Below are positions 14,627 through 17,704 of a stretch of 17,704 nt of DNA, piece by piece. Location: contig CAZMOL010000034.1 of NCBI GenBank assembly GCA_964568045.1, positions 1 through 17,704 of the forward strand, written 5' to 3'. Each line of letters opens with the position of its first letter. Position 1 is the first letter of the stretch. The notes below the pieces were generated by a model, which saw nothing but the letters and a program-made list of their open reading frames with translations, had not been told where the DNA came from and searched no databases. The DNA comes from CAZDDA01 sp964568045. Lineage in GTDB: Bacteria > Bipolaricaulota > Bipolaricaulia > UBA7950 > UBA9294. A program made the translations under genes and the position numbers.

Positions 14627-17155
14627 ATGCGTAAAACGACGCCAATGATGGAGCAGTACCTTCGTGTCAAGGCGGTCCATCCTGATGCGATCCTCTTCTT
14701 CCACCTCGGCGATTTCTATGAGGCGTTCTTCGAAGACGCGGAGGTGCTGGCGCGCGAACTGGACATCGTGCTCACCTCACGCAACGGGCACCCGATGGCC
14801 GGAGTTCCGGTGCGACGCGGCGAAGCCTACGCCAATCAGCTCCTTAAACGCGGTTACAAAGTCGCCATCTGCCAACAGGTGGAGGATCCCCGAAAAGCAA
14901 GCGGCTTGGTGAAGCGCGAGGTCGTGCGGGTCCTCACCCCGGGAACGACCCTCGATGAGGGAGCGCTCGAAGCAGGGAAAAACAACTACTTATGTGCACT
15001 TTATCCTGCGAATCGCCAGTTCGGGATAGCCTTTCTCGACCTGTCAACCGGCGAGTTTGCCTGCTGCGACGCAGGAGATCTTGACGCCTGTATTGGCGAG
15101 CTATCGCGCCTTTCTCCAAGCGAAATCCTTCTTCCTAATAACGCTCCGAAGGCACTGCTGGAGCTGCTCCCGGAGGCGACAATCACCACGCTCTCCGATG
15201 AGGTCTTTTGCGCATCGCACGGGCAGGCACCGTCCCTCGGGCTTTCTGAGACGGCCCTGTGCGCAGCCGGGGCGATCCTCGACTACGTCAATGAGACACA
15301 AAGAGGTACCGTCTCCCACATTCGTCCACTCAAAGGCCATCGCCTCGCCGACCACATGGATCTTGACCCGTTCACAGTGCGAAACCTTGAGCTTGTGAAA
15401 CCCCTGCGCGAGGGACAGAAACGCGGGACTCTTGTGAGTATCTTTGATCAGACCGCAACCAGTATGGGTCGCCGCTTGCTGCGGCGGTCGATCCTTTCTC
15501 CGGTGACCGATCGGGAAGTGATCGAAGCACGCTTGGACGCGGTTGAAGCGTTGACGAAACAAGAATTGCTCCAACAAGAACTCCTGGCTCTGATCAAGGA
15601 GGTCCACGATCTCGAACGGCTGACCGGAAAACTGGGAGCCGGACGGATGACCCCAATTGACTTGCTTCGTCTACAGAAGAGCCTGGAACAAGCCCCCCGA
15701 ATCGCTGAAAGGCTACGGGCAACTCTTGGACAACGCGGCTCTGAAGCCCCGAGCCTCTCTCTTCGGCAGATAGGAGAAGCCCTGTCTGAACCCGCCCTCG
15801 CGCCGCTTTGTGAAAGCCTTGACGGCATGCTTGTCGATCAGCCACCGGTCGACATACGTGATGGGGGACTGATTCGGCCGGGTTTCAACAAGCAGCTCGA
15901 TCAACTACGAAGCGAAGCCCGCAGTCTCCGTTCCCAGATTGCCGCTCTGGAAAAGAGTGAACGCGAGCGAACAAACATCTCGTCACTCAAGGTTGGCTAC
16001 AACCGGGTATTCGGCTACTACATCGAGGTAACACGACCTCACCTGGCCAAGGTTCCACCGGAGTATCGTCGGCGTCAGACTCTGGCCAACGCCGAGCGAT
16101 TCATCACCGACGAGCTAACAGCCTACGAAGACGAGATCGCCGTCGTTGAGGAACGCGCCAACGCCCTCGAATTGGACCTCTTCCAGCAAACTGTGCAACG
16201 ATTGATTGAGGAGATCCCGTTGTTACAGCGCGTCGCTGAAGCCCTGTCCCAACTTGATCTATTCCTGTCTCTTGCCATCGTGGCAAAGCGAAACGGGTAC
16301 GTGCGACCGACCTTCACCAAGCAGCATTGCCTCACCATCCGCGCCGGTCGCCATCCGGTTGTGGAGCAGGTAGAGGAGTTCGTCCCCAATGATCTTGTGC
16401 TTGACGAGGGCAAGAACCTCGTCATTCTCACCGGACCAAACATGTCGGGGAAGTCGGTCTACCTGCGCCAGGCCGCGCTGATTTGCTTAATGGCTCAAAT
16501 CGGCTCGTTCGTCCCGGCCGAAGAGGCTGTCTTACCCGTCGTCGATCGCATCTTCGCACGTGTGGGGGCAAGCGATATGCTCGTCGAAGGTGTGAGCACG
16601 TTCATGATGGAGATGCTCGAAACCGCGACCATCCTCAATCGAGCCTCCGCCCACAGCCTGATCATCCTCGATGAGATGGGCCGAGGAACGAGCACCTTCG
16701 ATGGGGTCTCCATCGCCTGGGCCGTGGCCAAAGAGCTGACTGCACGGGTCAAAGCAAAGACGCTGTTTGCCACCCACTACCAAGAACTGACGCGTCTTGC
16801 GGATGAGTTCCCGGCGGTGGCCAACCTGCACGTAGCCGTCAAAGAGGTGGGCAAACAGGTCGTCTTCCTCCACCGCGTCGAGCCGGGCATAGCAGAGGGA
16901 AGCTACGGCGTACACGTGGCCCGGCTTGCCGGGCTCCCCGAACGAGTCACGCAGACGGCCGATCGCATCCTGGAAGAGCTCCTTGCAGAGGCCCCGCTAT
17001 CCAGTCTCGGCAAAACCAACGAGCCATCAGAGGCCTTGCCTCTGTTTGGCTCCGACGACCATCCAGTTCTAAAGAAGCTGCGCAAACTCGATCCCGACAA
17101 ACTCACACCCCTGGAAGCGCTACAGCTGCTGGCCCGTTTGAAGGAGCACCTGTAG
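14627..17155 (+). CDS. mutS: DNA mismatch repair protein MutS
   Basis: Mismatch-recognition ATPase of the MutS1 family, 842 aa, full length. The mismatch-contacting F-x-E is F30-Y-E32 in HLGDFYEAFFEDA. The connector, lever and clamp regions follow in normal order (NISSLKVGYNRVFGYYIEVT is the core hallmark). The ATPase has Walker A GPNMSGKS at 603-610, GVSTFMMEM, Walker B ILDE with D682-E683 followed by MGRGTSTFDG, and the ATHYQELT switch. Near the C-terminus EALPLF (802-807) looks like a beta-clamp binding peptide, followed by a helical dimer/tetramer tail. The start is ATG 14627 because the family N-terminus begins here. The open frame continues upstream to 14438, but that part overlaps the kinase gene and is unlike MutS. 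rsmH follows 124 bp later on the same strand. Confidence 0.98.
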   Translation: MRKTTPMMEQYLRVKAVHPDAILFFHLGDFYEAFFEDAEVLARELDIVLTSRNGHPMAGVPVRRGEAYANQLLKRGYKVAICQQVEDPRKASGLVKREVVRVLTPGTTLDEGALEAGKNNYLCALYPANRQFGIAFLDLSTGEFACCDAGDLDACIGELSRLSPSEILLPNNAPKALLELLPEATITTLSDEVFCASHGQAPSLGLSETALCAAGAILDYVNETQRGTVSHIRPLKGHRLADHMDLDPFTVRNLELVKPLREGQKRGTLVSIFDQTATSMGRRLLRRSILSPVTDREVIEARLDAVEALTKQELLQQELLALIKEVHDLERLTGKLGAGRMTPIDLLRLQKSLEQAPRIAERLRATLGQRGSEAPSLSLRQIGEALSEPALAPLCESLDGMLVDQPPVDIRDGGLIRPGFNKQLDQLRSEARSLRSQIAALEKSERERTNISSLKVGYNRVFGYYIEVTRPHLAKVPPEYRRRQTLANAERFITDELTAYEDEIAVVEERANALELDLFQQTVQRLIEEIPLLQRVAEALSQLDLFLSLAIVAKRNGYVRPTFTKQHCLTIRAGRHPVVEQVEEFVPNDLVLDEGKNLVILTGPNMSGKSVYLRQAALICLMAQIGSFVPAEEAVLPVVDRIFARVGASDMLVEGVSTFMMEMLETATILNRASAHSLIILDEMGRGTSTFDGVSIAWAVAKELTARVKAKTLFATHYQELTRLADEFPAVANLHVAVKEVGKQVVFLHRVEPGIAEGSYGVHVARLAGLPERVTQTADRILEELLAEAPLSSLGKTNEPSEALPLFGSDDHPVLKKLRKLDPDKLTPLEALQLLARLKEHL

Positions 17156-17173
17156 GCGACCATCCGCCTTTTT
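17154..17173 (+). terminator. Weak intrinsic terminator after mutS
   Basis: AGGCG (17154-17158), 6-nt loop, CGCCT (17165-17169), then a T run to 17173. The stem starts in the mutS stop codon. With only five base pairs it is weak, and read-through to rsmH is likely. Between it and rsmH the stretch acaaaggag occurs twice (17222-17230 and 17256-17264); the first copy has no start codon behind it. Confidence 0.4.
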
Positions 17174-17279
17174 CAAAGAGGGATGCTTAAGACGGATACC
17201 TGCAGCAAACTGTACGACTGAACAAAGGAGACTCTTTCTCGCGTTTCACAATCGGACAAAGGAGCTGACGGAGACCGCG

Positions 17280-17704
17280 ATGGCAAAGCAACAACAGCCA
17301 CCCATCCACCGGTCGGTGTTGCGGAAGCAGGTCGCCCTGCTCATCAATCCGCAGCCTGGCAGGATCTATGTCGATGGAACCATCGGGCTTGGCGGCCACA
17401 CCGAAGCACTGTTTGAGGCACAGCCTGAGATCACCGTCATAGGAATCGATCTCGACACCGAGGCGCTCGATATCGCGGGCAAGACGCTGTCCCGTTTCGG
17501 AGGCAGGGTTCACCTCATCCACGGCAACTTCCGAGACATCGCGAATCACGTGAATCGATCAGGAAGCAAGAGCATCGCTGGTCTCCTTCTCGATCTTGGC
17601 CTGTCCTCTTTGCAGGTTGATTCCGCGTCCCGCGGATTCAGCTTCCGCCTCGACGGCCCGCTCGACATGCGGATGGATCCGTCTCAAGACCTCACCGCCT
17701 CTGA
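17280..17704 (+). CDS. rsmH: 16S rRNA (cytosine-1402-N4)-methyltransferase RsmH (5' part)
   Basis: RsmH (MraW) uses S-adenosylmethionine to methylate N4 of C1402 in the 16S rRNA decoding centre. The 141 visible codons hold the family start HRSVLRKQVALL, the SAM motif VDGTIGLGGHTEAL, acidic-loop strand VIGIDLDTEAL, then LLLDLGLSSLQVD and RGFSFRLDGPLDMRMD. All agree with the family. The ATG at 17280 has CGGAG six bases before it and another AAGGAG further up. The gene runs off the right edge. In many bacteria rsmH opens the division and cell-wall cluster after mraZ. Here mutS takes the upstream place and no mraZ is present, so a shared transcript with mutS is possible. Confidence 0.95.
   Translation, partial: MAKQQQPPIHRSVLRKQVALLINPQPGRIYVDGTIGLGGHTEALFEAQPEITVIGIDLDTEALDIAGKTLSRFGGRVHLIHGNFRDIANHVNRSGSKSIAGLLLDLGLSSLQVDSASRGFSFRLDGPLDMRMDPSQDLTAS

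Noticed and set aside
1..17704. CRISPR array, rRNA, tRNA, insertion sequence or known defence system
   Set aside because: No regularly spaced direct repeats, no RNA gene signatures and no transposase motifs were seen. MoxR/VWA operons have some resemblance to AAA+/VWA defence modules, but no nuclease or toxin effector is encoded here.

Overview
This is a bacterial window with high G+C content by eye and very tight gene packing. It contains a run of 100 N, so it comes from a draft or metagenome assembly. It carries a complete methyl-independent mismatch repair pair (a MutS1-type mutS and an endonuclease-type mutL) and the start of rsmH. I see no MutH and no mobile-element gene apart from one small tyrosine recombinase. 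The gene content does not fix the phylum. An uncultivated thermophile-like lineage such as Bipolaricaulota/Acetothermia is only a guess.

Region 1 (1..9785, minus strand) is one long operon. It starts from a near-consensus promoter (TTGACA, 17 bp, TAGAGT) at 9757..9785. In order of transcription it holds: a secreted/membrane protein with a glutamine-amidotransferase-like fold and two mid-protein membrane helices; a polytopic membrane protein; a membrane-anchored Gln-rich coiled-coil protein; a MoxR-type AAA+ ATPase; a DUF58 protein with a VWA-type MIDAS; a BatA-like membrane VWA protein; and a large membrane protein with two VWA domains around an amidotransferase-like domain, which runs off the left edge. 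Every junction overlaps (ATGA, GTGA, TGATG, or 8-14 bp), so translation is probably coupled. The layout is that of MoxR/VWA envelope modules, in which the AAA+ ATPase is thought to remodel VWA-containing membrane complexes. The substrate is unknown.

The N run inside the last gene is an assembly artefact. The 55 bp on its left are identical to the 55 bp on its right. Collapsing the duplicate plus the gap restores one open frame of 714 codons.

Region 2 (9791..11856, minus strand) holds a catalytic-domain-only tyrosine recombinase, an HD-domain phosphohydrolase and a MerR-like HTH/coiled-coil protein. The last two overlap by 11 bp. Between the HD gene and the recombinase lies a 12-bp-arm palindrome (likely terminator), part of a regular array of four TCGCAAC-type heptamers.

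Region 3 (11945..17704) holds mutL (+), a YegS-type lipid kinase (-), mutS (+) and the 5' end of rsmH (+). mutL and the kinase gene converge on a shared CTAG. Promoter-like elements end only 7-9 bp before the start codons of mutL, mutS and the kinase gene, which suggests leaderless or nearly leaderless transcripts.
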